Assembly (NCBI GenBank): GCA_001013295.1
Contig: LAZY01000078.1
Location: forward strand, 124,001 to 188,000
Length of the DNA: 64,000 nt
Direction of reading: 5' to 3'
Source: Chryseobacterium indologenes
GTDB lineage: Bacteria; Bacteroidota; Bacteroidia; Flavobacteriales; Weeksellaceae
Positions within the stretch are counted from its first letter, which is position 1, and each line of letters begins with the position of its first letter. Both the position numbers and the translations under genes were made by a program. Below the pieces are notes generated by a model. The model made no database searches. It was given only the letters and a program-made list of their open reading frames with translations, and was not told where the DNA came from. Below are positions 1 to 8,779 of this stretch, piece after piece.

Positions 1-53
1 GATGTTAAGTTGAATGTGAATTAAACTTAATATTAACAAATTGTTAAAAAAAT

Positions 54-61
54 TACATTTG
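54..61 (+). promoter_or_regulatory. -7 promoter box of the DUF2490 gene
   Basis: TACATTTG matches the Bacteroidetes -7 consensus TAnnTTTG. It lies 12 bases before the ATG at 74 and so favours that start over an upstream ATG at 41. No clear -33 TTTG is visible at the right distance. Confidence 0.5.
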
Positions 62-73
62 CAAAAATTTTTT

Positions 74-790
74 ATGAAACGTCTTTTAGGCTTAGGTTTG
101 CTACTTGGTATTTCTTTTTTCAAAGCTCAGGAACACATTTCCAGCTTCAATGCAGTGACCCTAACCTACAAGTTTCATCCGAAGTTTTTCCTTTATGCAG
201 AAGGGCAGCTGCGTGGTAACGAGGATTATACCTATCCCGATTATTATGAGATAAAAGGAGGGTTGGGGTATAATCTTACCAAGAATCATAAACCTTTTGT
301 GGGACTCGGAAGATATGTCAATTATAAAGATCACAGCTTAAGCAGGGAAGAGTTCAGGGTATGGCTTCAGGATGTCATTGACTTTAAAAAAGGCATCGTG
401 AAATTTGAAAACCGTTTCCGTGTTGAAAAGAGCTGGTTTTACGAGCCTAAAACTGATCAGACCTCACAGAGAATGCGCTACCGTTACCGTCTGAATGTAA
501 GTGTGCCTTTAAATTCCAAGACCATTAAGAAAGGAACTGTATTTGCGAATGCTTACGATGAAATCTTTTTTGTAAGTCCTATGACGCCTACTTTTGCCAG
601 AAACAGGGTCTATGGCGGTTTCGGTTATCAGATCGATGATTATTTCGGAATTGTGAGCGGCTATCTGTGGCAACGTGAATTTGAAGCCAAAGGGAACAAA
701 AATTTACATTTTATCTACCTGGCTCTGAATATCAATATCGACGGTACAGATCATCATGTGAAGACTTATGATTTCCCGGGTGCGGATTAA
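74..790 (+). CDS. DUF2490 family outer-membrane protein
   Basis: This 238-residue protein has an N-terminal signal peptide (MKRLLGLGLLLGISFFKAQ, cleavage after KAQ). The rest alternates aromatic and polar residues, as in a small outer-membrane beta-barrel, and fits the DUF2490 family, whose function is unknown. Barrel-like strands rich in Tyr, Phe and Arg run to near the C-terminus. The ATG at 74 is chosen over one at 41 because it begins the signal peptide and sits just after a TACATTTG promoter box. The gene converges on the M48 protease gene; the stop codons overlap by a few bases. The fold assignment is inferred from residue pattern and recognised family style. Confidence 0.75.
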   Translation: MKRLLGLGLLLGISFFKAQEHISSFNAVTLTYKFHPKFFLYAEGQLRGNEDYTYPDYYEIKGGLGYNLTKNHKPFVGLGRYVNYKDHSLSREEFRVWLQDVIDFKKGIVKFENRFRVEKSWFYEPKTDQTSQRMRYRYRLNVSVPLNSKTIKKGTVFANAYDEIFFVSPMTPTFARNRVYGGFGYQIDDYFGIVSGYLWQREFEAKGNKNLHFIYLALNINIDGTDHHVKTYDFPGAD

Positions 791-2832
791 TTTTTATGCA
801 AAGCTGACTGAAGATTCAATAACTCCAGTTTAGAATTGAGATAATGATCATTAAGTAAAGCCTGGTATTTTTCAATCACTAAAGATACTGAGCTTACTTC
901 ATGGTCAATATACCGGTCTTTATTGAAATAGATATATTCAGAATCTACAAACTGCTGTAAGAGATTTTTATCTTCCTCATTCAAGGCCTCTTTATAAGCA
1001 GAGTTTTCGAGAAGTTCTCTGACCTTTTGTTTGAAAGGTTCTTCAGCTTTCAATAGCTTGGCTCTGTGTTTACGGATCTCTTCGAAAGGTAAAGTAACAG
1101 CCATAAACTGTAAATATCCTGTGAACTCATTAAGGCTTTTCTGAAAATCATCAAATTCCTTGTCCAGTATTGCAAATGTGTGGTATTTACTGAAAAGGTC
1201 CTTTTTCACATCCTCACCGGAAATATGGTAATAGTGGCGGAAAATAGCTTTGTCGTTTTCCTGAAGTTCTTCTTTTACCTTTTTCAGTTCTTTTTCTAGT
1301 CTGGGAATAAGACTTCCTGCATCTTTGGATTTGTATAAAATAGCATCAAACCTGAATGTTGTTATTTCTTTTGGATGGGAAGCTAAATATTGCAGCGTTT
1401 GTAGATCATTTTCTATTCCGGATTTTACATAGACCAGGGAGACTTTTTTATCACTGAAAAAATCACGGTCATGATCCGGTGTAGAATCGGCAATTACAGC
1501 TTCGATATTTTCTAAAACGGGATGATGTCTTTCGTAATATCCGTTAAAGCTTACGCTGAAAGTTTGATAGGTGCTTTTGTCGAGATAAAGTGCTACAAAT
1601 TGTTCATCATCTATGACTTCTCCTACATTTTTTACGCCATATAAAGTCAGGTATTTGGCGGTCATGGTTTCACAGATTGTATCAAAACCATTGATAATTT
1701 CTTTTGCATACCTGTGATCCGAGGGGATGTTTTGGGTTTCGTTGGTTTTTATCCTTTCAATTCTTTTTAAAATATCGGGATGGGAGGTCCATTGGTCTTC
1801 AATTTCTATCCTTGATTTATTATAACGGGTAAGATCTTCAGGATCTATCTGAGGAAGTCCGTTTACATAAGGATGATCGTTTCTTTCGGATAAAATTTTC
1901 ATCAAAGAAACCTGATTTTTATAAAGATCTTTGGGAAGATACTTCTGCTGGCTTTCAATATAGAAGTTGAAAGAATGATTGAAAGCAACATCACTGAGTT
2001 CCAGCCTTAATAAAGATGATGTCTGTTCCTCTCGGTTGGTAATAAAGGTTGAGATGGCATCAGCATGGTATTCCATTTCTCTTTGGAGAGAAGCATGGTT
2101 TTTAAAAAGGAAATTGGAGCTCGTTTTAAGAACAGACTGAAAAGCATTGATGAAGCTGACCGAGATCAGACCAAAAAATTTAAAAATGGCATTTCCTGAA
2201 AACTCCATGATGAAATTTTCATAGTCTTTGTTGTTGTATACGGTTTCGAAAATAATTTTTTCAGCCTGGTTGACGTAGCCTCCCAACTTCATACTTCTTT
2301 GGGAGAAATGCCCGAATTCATGGGCCAGAATTGTTTTTAATTCTCCTACACTTGTTGAGTTGATCAGCCCAACACCAATTGTAAGGTTTTTTCTTACGGG
2401 CAGGAACATGCTCCAAAAAACAGAATTATAGCTTACACTGGCGTTCACATCCGGAGAAAGAAAGACTTTTTGGGGAGCTTTTACTTTTGTTTCTACTACA
2501 ATTTCATCAATGATCGCAAACAGCTCAGGCTGGTGAGACCGATGGACCTCTATAAGATGGCGTGTACTGTAATTTGATTTTCTGAAAATAAATTTAACGA
2601 GAAAGATAAATACAAAAACACCCACACTCAATAGTCCCGCAGCGCCAAGCATTGTAAAGTAATTGAATTGTATACTTAATAATTTGATGGCGCCATATCC
2701 CAATAAGAAAACCATTAGGAGAGCGGCCGCTATCAGTATCAGATACATCAGAAAAAAAGCGGATACGGATACAACAGCAGAGATCAACTTGGATTGATAA
2801 GCTGATGAAATTTTTGGTAGGTTATTAGTCAT
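787..2832 (-). CDS. M48 family metalloprotease, membrane-bound
   Basis: This is a 681-residue zinc protease of the M48 (HtpX/Ste24-like) group. Two or three membrane helices lie within residues 20-85. The HEFGH zinc motif follows at residues 171-175 (His171, Glu172, His175). A later EMEYHAD stretch near residue 252 probably supplies the third zinc ligand. The C-terminal half, after about residue 400, is long, charged and helical and is not part of the core protease. The family acts at the inner membrane, usually in turnover of membrane proteins; the substrate here is unknown. The HD hydrolase gene lies 9 bases upstream on the same strand, so the two are probably cotranscribed. Confidence 0.88.
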   Translation of the reverse strand: MTNNLPKISSAYQSKLISAVVSVSAFFLMYLILIAAALLMVFLLGYGAIKLLSIQFNYFTMLGAAGLLSVGVFVFIFLVKFIFRKSNYSTRHLIEVHRSHQPELFAIIDEIVVETKVKAPQKVFLSPDVNASVSYNSVFWSMFLPVRKNLTIGVGLINSTSVGELKTILAHEFGHFSQRSMKLGGYVNQAEKIIFETVYNNKDYENFIMEFSGNAIFKFFGLISVSFINAFQSVLKTSSNFLFKNHASLQREMEYHADAISTFITNREEQTSSLLRLELSDVAFNHSFNFYIESQQKYLPKDLYKNQVSLMKILSERNDHPYVNGLPQIDPEDLTRYNKSRIEIEDQWTSHPDILKRIERIKTNETQNIPSDHRYAKEIINGFDTICETMTAKYLTLYGVKNVGEVIDDEQFVALYLDKSTYQTFSVSFNGYYERHHPVLENIEAVIADSTPDHDRDFFSDKKVSLVYVKSGIENDLQTLQYLASHPKEITTFRFDAILYKSKDAGSLIPRLEKELKKVKEELQENDKAIFRHYYHISGEDVKKDLFSKYHTFAILDKEFDDFQKSLNEFTGYLQFMAVTLPFEEIRKHRAKLLKAEEPFKQKVRELLENSAYKEALNEEDKNLLQQFVDSEYIYFNKDRYIDHEVSSVSLVIEKYQALLNDHYLNSKLELLNLQSALHKN

Positions 2833-2841
2833 GTGTTTTTA

Positions 2842-3288
2842 TTAGTATTTCTCTATCAGGTAACGATAGGCTTTCAGGTATTTATTAAACCTTTTGATGT
2901 CTTTGGGAGTAAGCTCTCTGTTTACTCTTCTAAGGTCCATATTATCACGCAGATCGTTCAGCTTTACGGCAACTGCCAGCGGAGATCTTTCCGTTCTTTT
3001 CACAAATTCGTCATAATCCTCTTCAGGATCAAATTTTGTAAGGCAACTGATGGCGAAAATAATGTATTCAGGAAATCCTTCGGTTCTTAAATAATCCAGG
3101 CTGAATTCCAGCGGATGATCTTCTACAACGTCGTGCAGTACACCTACAATTTTCTCATCCATTGTTTTACCATATTCCATCACACGCATGACGTGGGCGA
3201 TGTAAGGAGCATGGTATTTATCAGTTTGACCTTTGTGTGCCTTATCGGCTATCTTGATTGCTTTATTCAGTAGTTCTTCTTTTGTCAT
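2842..3288 (-). CDS. HD-domain hydrolase, SpoT/MESH1-like
   Basis: This 148-residue protein resembles the stand-alone hydrolase domain of RelA/SpoT enzymes. The HD-type metal motif is visible as HVMRV, LHDVVED and KLNDLRDN, in the order seen in (p)ppGpp hydrolases. A synthetase domain is absent, so alarmone or nucleotide hydrolysis is the likely role; this is inferred from motifs. The frame is open further upstream, but the ATG at 3288 (MTKEELLNKA) is preferred. The upstream extension is hydrophobic, unlike the family, and overlaps the terminator of the preceding yegP-like gene. It is followed 9 bases later by the M48 protease gene. Confidence 0.78.
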   Translation of the reverse strand: MTKEELLNKAIKIADKAHKGQTDKYHAPYIAHVMRVMEYGKTMDEKIVGVLHDVVEDHPLEFSLDYLRTEGFPEYIIFAISCLTKFDPEEDYDEFVKRTERSPLAVAVKLNDLRDNMDLRRVNRELTPKDIKRFNKYLKAYRYLIEKY

Positions 3289-3315
3289 TTCTCTGAGAAA
3301 ATAGACTACAAAAAT

Positions 3316-3348
3316 AAAAAATGCCTTAAAAAAATAAGACATTTTTAT
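3316..3348 (-). terminator. terminator of the YegP-like gene
   Basis: On the minus strand a stem pairs AAAATGTCTTA with TAAGGCATTTT (one mismatch) and is followed by a T-rich tract. It lies 21 bases after the yegP-like stop codon. Confidence 0.6.
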
Positions 3349-3368
3349 TAAGATTATTTCAGATGAGT

Positions 3369-3704
3369 TTATCCTTCGGTTTCATCTTCCACAGATGCAT
3401 GCGGAGCATTGTTTTTTACAGAGTCGATGCCATTTTCCATCCCGTTATCAGATTCATACATCTGGCTGGTGCCTATGATCTGTCCGTTTCCGGCTTTAAG
3501 GTTGAAATAGCATCTGCCGTCTTTGGCTGTATTTCTCTCAAATTTGGTGTCTTCCTGTGAATTGGTTTTTACAGAATTGACCCCGTTTTCGCAGGATGAT
3601 TTGGTACTGTATCCCTGGCTGGTTAGGATAACCTGTCCGTTTCCGGCCTTAAGATTAAATTGAAAATCTCCGTTTGTTCTTTTTGAAATAATAAATTTTC
3701 CCAT
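3369..3704 (-). CDS. YegP family protein (DUF1508 tandem repeat)
   Basis: This 111-residue protein is built from two copies of the short DUF1508 repeat. Each has a FNLKAGNGQ(V/I)I core (residues about 16-25 and 68-77) followed by a Ser-Gln-x-Tyr turn and an ENG(V/I)(N/D)SVK helix. That is the typical YegP dimer-like arrangement. The molecular function of the family is not established. The C-terminal acidic tail (VEDETEG) is unremarkable. The gene appears monocistronic, with its own terminator downstream at 3316-3348. Confidence 0.85.
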   Translation of the reverse strand: MGKFIISKRTNGDFQFNLKAGNGQVILTSQGYSTKSSCENGVNSVKTNSQEDTKFERNTAKDGRCYFNLKAGNGQIIGTSQMYESDNGMENGIDSVKNNAPHASVEDETEG

Positions 3705-3739
3705 AGTATATTAGTTTTTTGTGAATGGTTATCTGATGG

Positions 3740-4060
3740 TTATTTGGTAGGTTTAGGAATTTTATCGAGATTCGTTTTGGGCTTTTCAGGGGTAATGGAA
3801 TTCAGAATTTTATATTTTGAATAATCCTTATCATGTTCTTTTAATGCCATATAAACAGGGGAGTCCTTTGGCTTCTTGATGAGTATCTTATAGAAATCTT
3901 TCTGCTGTCTGGTTGTTTTGGATTCCACAACTCCGGAGATCTGTTCCTTATTATCCTTTTTTAAAGTATCTGTTTTCTTAGGAAGGGCTTCAGGTTTTTC
4001 TTTTTCCTGTGCGGTAAGTGTAATGGAAAGTAAGAGTAGGGGAAATAATAGTGTTTTCAT
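3740..4060 (-). CDS. small exported hypothetical protein
   Basis: This 106-residue protein has a signal peptide (MKTLLFPLLLLSITLTAQ) and a mature part dominated by Lys, Glu, Pro and Thr. It is probably largely disordered, with a central amphipathic stretch (KDFYKILIKKPKDSPVYMAL). No domain is recognised. It lies between the YegP-like gene and another exported hypothetical on the same strand. The signal peptide supports it being a real gene; the function is unknown. Confidence 0.6.
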   Translation of the reverse strand: MKTLLFPLLLLSITLTAQEKEKPEALPKKTDTLKKDNKEQISGVVESKTTRQQKDFYKILIKKPKDSPVYMALKEHDKDYSKYKILNSITPEKPKTNLDKIPKPTK

Positions 4061-4124
4061 TAGTGCTGCTAGGGTTAAAAGTTTTAAATTAAAATAAAAT
4101 TAGTAAAAATTATTGATCCTTAGA

Positions 4125-4655
4125 TCATAATTTGTAATGTTTTGTAATGACTTGCATGGGAAGTCTGATTGTAAGAGTTATCTTTTCGTGTTTATCATTT
4201 GTTTTATCTGAAATAATGATCGCTGAAAAATAGGAATGGTTGCCTTTAAGCTTCCACTTTTTTAATGCTTCTTCTCTGTAAAGCTGTAAGCTCTTATCCT
4301 TTCTGTCTTTTTTTCTGTCTATCCAGAATATTTCCAGCTTTGAATAATCAGGATGACCCTGTGTCAGTTTTTTAATTTCATCTACCAGAAAAGGATAGTT
4401 TTTAAGAATGATTTTTGCATGATCACATATTTTTCTTTCGAAGTTCTTCATCAGTTCTGTTCCGCAAAAGATAGAGTCGTTTTTGATGAATGTTTCTTTA
4501 GGCTTTTCCGGCTTATTTCCATAAGCATCCACTATTTTGTAAACAACCGGATCTTCCAGAAGACCACCGCACCGTAAAGTATCACTGTTTTTCCTTTGTG
4601 AAAAAACAATTCCGGAGATGAGAAGTGGAATAAGAGCATATAATTTTAGCTTCAT
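4125..4655 (-). CDS. exported hypothetical protein
   Basis: This 176-residue protein has a clear signal peptide (MKLKLYALIPLLISGIVFSQ). Two cysteines flank the early mature part (RCGG near residue 29 and FCGTEL near residue 64), with a third (KICDHAK) near residue 77. The rest is a mixed alpha/beta sequence ending in beta strands (KITLTIRLPMQ). I do not recognise the family. It lies upstream of the small exported protein at 3740-4060 on the same strand, with a 64-base gap. Confidence 0.65.
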   Translation of the reverse strand: MKLKLYALIPLLISGIVFSQRKNSDTLRCGGLLEDPVVYKIVDAYGNKPEKPKETFIKNDSIFCGTELMKNFERKICDHAKIILKNYPFLVDEIKKLTQGHPDYSKLEIFWIDRKKDRKDKSLQLYREEALKKWKLKGNHSYFSAIIISDKTNDKHEKITLTIRLPMQVITKHYKL

Positions 4656-4688
4656 TAATAAGGATCAGGTTTTTATCAATTAAATATA

Positions 4689-4719
4689 TAAAAAAACGCC
4701 CCAAAATGGGACGTTTTGA
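4689..4719 (-). terminator. terminator of the beta-oxidation operon
   Basis: On the minus strand AAAACGTCCC pairs with GGGGCGTTTT around an ATTTT loop and is followed by a run of T. It lies 22 bases after the acyl-CoA dehydrogenase stop codon, closing the fad operon. Confidence 0.8.
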
Positions 4720-4741
4720 ATCAAATTTATGTTATCAGAGA

Positions 4742-6520
4742 CTAATAAGCTCCTTTTTCAATATAGTGAGCTGCAACTTTTTCAGTTAAAGCTACGACAT
4801 TCGGATGGTTGGTATACTTCGTGAATCTTCTTAATCCTGAAAGCATCATTCTTTGCTCATCTCCTTCAGCGAAAGAAACAATTCCTTCTTTAGCCGCTGT
4901 GATGATTTTCTCAACCGCTTTATAAAGGTTCAACTGAGCCATAGCAGCTTCTACAGATTCAGGAGAGAAATGTTTCTCTGCTCTTAATATCGCAGATTCT
5001 GCCATATAGATCTGGTTAAGGATTTCAGAAGCATTCAACAATAAGTGCTGTTGTTTTTCAATATCCATCATGAATTTTTGAAGAGCTGCTCCGGAAACCA
5101 TAAGGAATACTTTCTTAAGGTTAGCGATAATTGCTTTCTCTTCGCTCATAAATTCTGAATAATCAGGAACTTCGAATGAAGGAATACTCATTAATTCTTT
5201 GCTGATCGCCATTGCAGGAGACAAAAGATCTAATTCTCCTTTCATCGCTCTCTTGATCAACATTCCAACAGCCAATAGCCTGTTGATTTCGTTTGTTCCT
5301 TCGTAGATTCTTGAAATTCTTGAATCTCTCCATGCCGCTTCCATAGGAGTGTCTTCAGAGAATCCCATACCACCGTACACCTGGATTCCTTCATCAGCAG
5401 TGTGCTGAGCAAGATCAGAAACGAATACTTTAAGGATTGAACATTCTACAGCGAACTCTTCAACACCTTTCAGCTCTGCCGCCTGATGATCCATTCCACC
5501 AGCTACCAATTCGTCTACTTTATCCTGAATATTTTTTGCCGCTCTGTAAGAACCAGCTTCACTTACGAAAACTCCGGTTGCCATTTCAGCAAGCTTCTTT
5601 CTGATCGCTCCGAAAGTTGCAATAGAAACCCCAAACTGTTTTCTTTCGTTAGAATACTGGATAGAGTGGTTTAAGATTCTTCTCTGTGCATCCAAACAAG
5701 CCGCTGCCAATTTGATACGGCCAACGTTCAATGCATTTAAAGCGATTTTGAAACCGTTATTTCTTTCTCCTAATAGGTTTTCTACAGGAATCTTCATATC
5801 ATTAAAGAATACCTGACGGGTAGAAGAAGCACGAATACCTAATTTATGCTCTTCTTCTCCGAAAGTTAAGCTTTCAGGATTCTCAAGCTCAGATCTGTTG
5901 ATCACGAAACCTGTGATGTTTTTATCATCATCAATTTTAGCAAATAATGTGAATGTATCTGCAAATCCTGCGTTAGAGATCCACATTTTTTGTCCGTTGA
6001 TGATATAATGTTTTCCGTCTTCGGAAAGTTTTGCTTTTGTTTTTCCAGAGTTGGCATCAGAACCTGCATCCGGCTCAGTAAGACAATAAGCTCCAAACTT
6101 AGTCCCTGTAGCTAAATCCGGAAGATATTTTTTCTTCTGCTCTTCAGTTCCGTAAAGAACGATTGGCAAAGTCCCGATTCCGGTATGTGCTCCATAAGCA
6201 GTCGCTAATGAACCTGTAGTTCCGGAAAGATAGTCGCAGGCAAGCATTGTGGTTACAAAGCCCATTCCAAGACCTCCGTATTCTTCAGGAACAGCAATTC
6301 CCAACATCCCCATTTCACCAAGCTTACGCATTGTTTCTTCAGTGAATGCATAATCTTTCTTCTCAAAACGCTCTCTTTGAGGAACCACCTCTCTGTCGAT
6401 AAATTCTTTTGCAGAATCACGAAGCATCTTTTGCTCCTCATTCAGTTCTTCAATGCTGAAAATTTCGTTTGCAGGAATTTGTTTGATTAGGAATTCCCCG
6501 CCCTTTACTATGTTGCCCAT
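4742..6520 (-). CDS. acyl-CoA dehydrogenase
   Basis: This 592-residue FAD enzyme catalyses the first oxidation step of fatty-acid beta-oxidation. Acyl-CoA dehydrogenase signatures are visible: an FAD/substrate loop (YCLTEPDAGSDAN), the C-terminal dimer motif QVYGGMGFSEDTPMEAAWRD, and RIYEGTNEINR with the catalytic base Glu407. It is longer than the usual 380-residue enzymes. The extra 150-residue helical C-terminus resembles the very-long-chain/ACAD9 subgroup, so long-chain substrates are likely (inference). It is the last enzyme of the minus-strand fad operon, downstream of the thiolase. An S23-type gene lies between the two. Confidence 0.93.
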   Translation of the reverse strand: MGNIVKGGEFLIKQIPANEIFSIEELNEEQKMLRDSAKEFIDREVVPQRERFEKKDYAFTEETMRKLGEMGMLGIAVPEEYGGLGMGFVTTMLACDYLSGTTGSLATAYGAHTGIGTLPIVLYGTEEQKKKYLPDLATGTKFGAYCLTEPDAGSDANSGKTKAKLSEDGKHYIINGQKMWISNAGFADTFTLFAKIDDDKNITGFVINRSELENPESLTFGEEEHKLGIRASSTRQVFFNDMKIPVENLLGERNNGFKIALNALNVGRIKLAAACLDAQRRILNHSIQYSNERKQFGVSIATFGAIRKKLAEMATGVFVSEAGSYRAAKNIQDKVDELVAGGMDHQAAELKGVEEFAVECSILKVFVSDLAQHTADEGIQVYGGMGFSEDTPMEAAWRDSRISRIYEGTNEINRLLAVGMLIKRAMKGELDLLSPAMAISKELMSIPSFEVPDYSEFMSEEKAIIANLKKVFLMVSGAALQKFMMDIEKQQHLLLNASEILNQIYMAESAILRAEKHFSPESVEAAMAQLNLYKAVEKIITAAKEGIVSFAEGDEQRMMLSGLRRFTKYTNHPNVVALTEKVAAHYIEKGAY

Positions 6521-6550
6521 TTGTTATTATTTTAAATTTTTAGTTATTTA

Positions 6551-6581
6551 ATTTTGAATTTTTGATTATGGATTTTGAATT
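6551..6581 (+). repeat. left flank of inverted repeat around the S23 gene
   Basis: An AT-rich segment containing ATTTTGAAT and ATGGATTTTGAATT. Its pieces recur in inverted orientation at 6947-6976, on the other side of the four-helix-bundle gene, with a short indel between the pieces. Low complexity makes this suggestive only. Confidence 0.4.
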
Positions 6582-6945
6582 ATGCTTTACGTTTTAATTT
6601 CTCTTGAAGTGTTTTGACAATTGATGTTAAAATATTTACAATACTTTGTATTTCTTCTTTATATTTTATTTCATCAAACTTTACCAATTGAGACTGTGAT
6701 AACAAATGAATCCAATATTGTGTTTCTCTTGCTTCTTTACTTGCAATTGACATTTTGTGAAGAAAATCTTTCTCTGAAAATCCAGCTAAAGCTTCCTGAA
6801 CATTTGCTCCAATAGAAGTCCCACTTCGTAATAATTGTTTTGAAAGGATGAATTCATTTTGAGATTTACAAATTTTATAAAGATCAATAATTGCTAAAGC
6901 AAAATTAAATGTCTTTTCTTTGATTAAATTTTCTTTTTGCATCAA
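6580..6945 (-). CDS. four-helix bundle protein (S23/Avd-like)
   Basis: This 121-residue, almost wholly helical protein belongs to the S23 family. Relatives are encoded in 23S rRNA intervening sequences and as Avd accessory proteins of diversity-generating retroelements. The family signature LRSGTSIGANVQEA lies at residues 41-54 and AxKEARETxYW further on. Family members are basic nucleic-acid binders; the role of stand-alone copies is unknown. It interrupts the fad operon between thiolase and acyl-CoA dehydrogenase and is bracketed by AT-rich inverted repeats. This suggests it arrived as a small cassette. No reverse transcriptase or rRNA gene is nearby. Confidence 0.88.
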   Translation of the reverse strand: MMQKENLIKEKTFNFALAIIDLYKICKSQNEFILSKQLLRSGTSIGANVQEALAGFSEKDFLHKMSIASKEARETQYWIHLLSQSQLVKFDEIKYKEEIQSIVNILTSIVKTLQEKLKRKA

Positions 6946-6946
6946 T

Positions 6947-6976
6947 CCAAAATTTAAAATCCATGATTCAAAATTT
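6947..6976 (+). repeat. right flank of inverted repeat around the S23 gene
   Basis: CCAAAATTTAAAATCCATGATTC and following bases are an imperfect reverse complement of 6551-6581, with one indel. Together they frame the S23 gene. Confidence 0.4.
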
Positions 6977-6977
6977 C

Positions 6978-8156
6978 TTAAAGTAGTTCAAAAATACTCG
7001 CAGCTCCCTGTCCTGTTCCCACACACATAGAAACCATTCCGTACTTGTTGCCTCTTCTTCTCATTTCGTCAAGAAGCTGAACGGTAAGTTTGGTTCCTGT
7101 ACATCCAAGTGGGTGTCCAAGAGCAATAGCGCCTCCGTTTACGTTTAATATATCAGGATTTAAGCCTAATTCTTTTTTGATCGCTACAGATTGAGAGGCG
7201 AAAGCTTCGTTTAACTCGATCAAATCGATGTCATTCAACTCTAATCCTGCTTGTTTTAAAGCTTTCGGAATTGCGTAGATTGGTCCCATACCCATGATTC
7301 TTGGCTCAAGACCTGCTGCTGCATAAGCTACTAATCTAGCTTCCGGCTCAAGCCCTAATTCTTTTACCATTTCCTCGCTCATTACCATAACGAAAGCAGC
7401 ACCATCACTCATCTGAGAAGAGTTTCCAGCAGTTACGCTTCCTCCGTTGGCAAATACAGGTCTAAGTTTAGCCAAACCAGCTAAAGAAGTATCCGCTCTA
7501 GGCCCTTCATCAACTGAGAAGTCAAATTTCTTTGTCTGAAGTTTTTGATTTTCATCAAGGAAGTTATATTCTACAGGAATGGGAACGATCTGATTCGCAA
7601 ATTTGCCTTCCTGATTCGCTTTTAAAGCTTTCATGTGAGATTCAAAAGCAAATTGATCCTGCTCTTCTCTGGTAATGTTGTATTGTTTTGCTACTTCTTC
7701 AGCCGTGTAGCCCATTCCCCAATAATAATCAGGGTTAGTCTTTGCAATATCCGTTTCAGGAACCGGCTTATAACCGCCCATCGGAATATAAGACATCGAC
7801 TCAGTACCACCGGCAATGATACAATCTGCCATACCAGCCTGGATTTTTGCAGAAGCAATCGCAATCGCCTCACTTCCTGATGCACAGTATCTGTTTACGG
7901 TTACCCCCGGAACTTTATCTGTATTTAGACCCATTAAGGAGATCAAACGGGCTACGTTTAACCCTTGCTCCGCCTCAGGCATTGCATTTCCTACAATAAG
8001 GTCATCAATTCTGTTTTTATCTAATTGCGGAAGCTCAGCCATTAATTTTTCAATAACGGTAGCCGCCATTACGTCAGGACGAGTAAAGCGCAGGGAACCT
8101 TTGGGTGCTTTTCCTACTGCTGATCTGAATCCTTTTACGATGTATGCTGTTTTCAT
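6978..8156 (-). CDS. fadA: acetyl-CoA C-acyltransferase (3-ketoacyl-CoA thiolase)
   Basis: This 392-residue thiolase catalyses the last step of beta-oxidation, cleaving 3-ketoacyl-CoA with CoA. All catalytic residues are present: Cys91 in [10 protein letters not shown], His348 in [14 protein letters not shown], and Cys378 in [11 protein letters not shown]. The length is typical. It lies downstream of the bifunctional hydroxyacyl-CoA dehydrogenase/hydratase gene, with a RAYT transposase cassette between them. It is followed by the S23 gene and acyl-CoA dehydrogenase, all on the minus strand. It is probably controlled by the MarR regulator at the head of the operon. Confidence 0.93.
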   Translation of the reverse strand: MKTAYIVKGFRSAVGKAPKGSLRFTRPDVMAATVIEKLMAELPQLDKNRIDDLIVGNAMPEAEQGLNVARLISLMGLNTDKVPGVTVNRYCASGSEAIAIASAKIQAGMADCIIAGGTESMSYIPMGGYKPVPETDIAKTNPDYYWGMGYTAEEVAKQYNITREEQDQFAFESHMKALKANQEGKFANQIVPIPVEYNFLDENQKLQTKKFDFSVDEGPRADTSLAGLAKLRPVFANGGSVTAGNSSQMSDGAAFVMVMSEEMVKELGLEPEARLVAYAAAGLEPRIMGMGPIYAIPKALKQAGLELNDIDLIELNEAFASQSVAIKKELGLNPDILNVNGGAIALGHPLGCTGTKLTVQLLDEMRRRGNKYGMVSMCVGTGQGAASIFELL

Positions 8157-8190
8157 TTTTTGTTTAATTAAATTGTTTTTGAAAGATTTT

Positions 8191-8217
8191 GCCTCGTAGA
8201 GGTAAACTGTTTATAGC
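8191..8217 (-). repeat. REP-like palindrome, left outer
   Basis: Read on the minus strand this is a GCTATAAACAGTT head followed by the hairpin CCTC-TAC-GAGG. It is an inverted partner of the right outer element at 8780-8808. Confidence 0.65.
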
Positions 8218-8239
8218 TTATGTTGTTTTGCAATTTGTG

Positions 8240-8268
8240 GAGCTCCGTAGGAGCGACCTGTTAATTTT
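8240..8268 (-). repeat. REP-like palindrome, left inner
   Basis: Read on the minus strand it starts AAAATTAACAGGTCGC and ends in the hairpin GCTCC-TAC-GGAGC. It overlaps the stop codon of the transposase and mirrors the right inner element at 8727-8753. Confidence 0.7.
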
Positions 8269-8725
8269 CAATCCATTCAAATACATATTTCGGATCATAT
8301 TCAATTTCAAATTTTTCGAGAAAATCAAAATATTCTTCTCTGAATGTTTTCTTTTTATGATGGTCTTCCTGGTTTAAAATATATTTTACAACCATATCAA
8401 CACTGCTTTTAGAATAAGAAAAAGCTCCGTATCCTTCCTGCCAATTGAATTTTCCATTTATCCATCCTTTTTCATTGATGAATTTTGAAGAACCGGCTTT
8501 AATATCTCTTACTAAATCTGAAACTGATATTGTCGGATTCATACTTACAAGAATGTGCACATGATCAGGCATTGCAAAAACTGCGAATAATTTTTGATTT
8601 CTATTGGAAACGATACCTGTAATCAATTTATGTAATTCTTCTCTGTTTTCTCTTGAAATCAGATTTTGTCTTCCTTTGACTGCGAAAACAATTTGAATAT
8701 AAATCTGGGTATATGTGTTTGCCAT
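8261..8725 (-). CDS. REP-associated tyrosine transposase (RAYT, Y1/HUH family)
   Basis: This 154-residue protein is a member of the TnpA/IS200-like HUH nuclease superfamily. The metal-binding motif is MPDHVHILV (HxH). The catalytic tyrosine is in VVKYILNQEDHH, near residue 127. Stand-alone domesticated copies flanked by REP palindromes are called RAYTs and are thought to move or process REP elements. Two inverted pairs of REP-like hairpins bracket this gene exactly. It lies inside the fad operon, between the bifunctional dehydrogenase and the thiolase, on the operon's strand. It is probably intact, since length and motifs are complete. Confidence 0.9.
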   Translation of the reverse strand: MANTYTQIYIQIVFAVKGRQNLISRENREELHKLITGIVSNRNQKLFAVFAMPDHVHILVSMNPTISVSDLVRDIKAGSSKFINEKGWINGKFNWQEGYGAFSYSKSSVDMVVKYILNQEDHHKKKTFREEYFDFLEKFEIEYDPKYVFEWIEN

Positions 8726-8726
8726 A

Positions 8727-8753
8727 AAAATTAACAGGTCGCCTCTACGAGGC
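8727..8753 (+). repeat. REP-like palindrome, right inner
   Basis: AAAATTAACAGGTCGC followed by the hairpin CCTC-TAC-GAGG, immediately upstream of the transposase start. The first 16 bases are identical to the inverted left inner copy. Confidence 0.7.
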
Positions 8754-8779
8754 TTTCTGATTTTTAAAATTATTCAATC

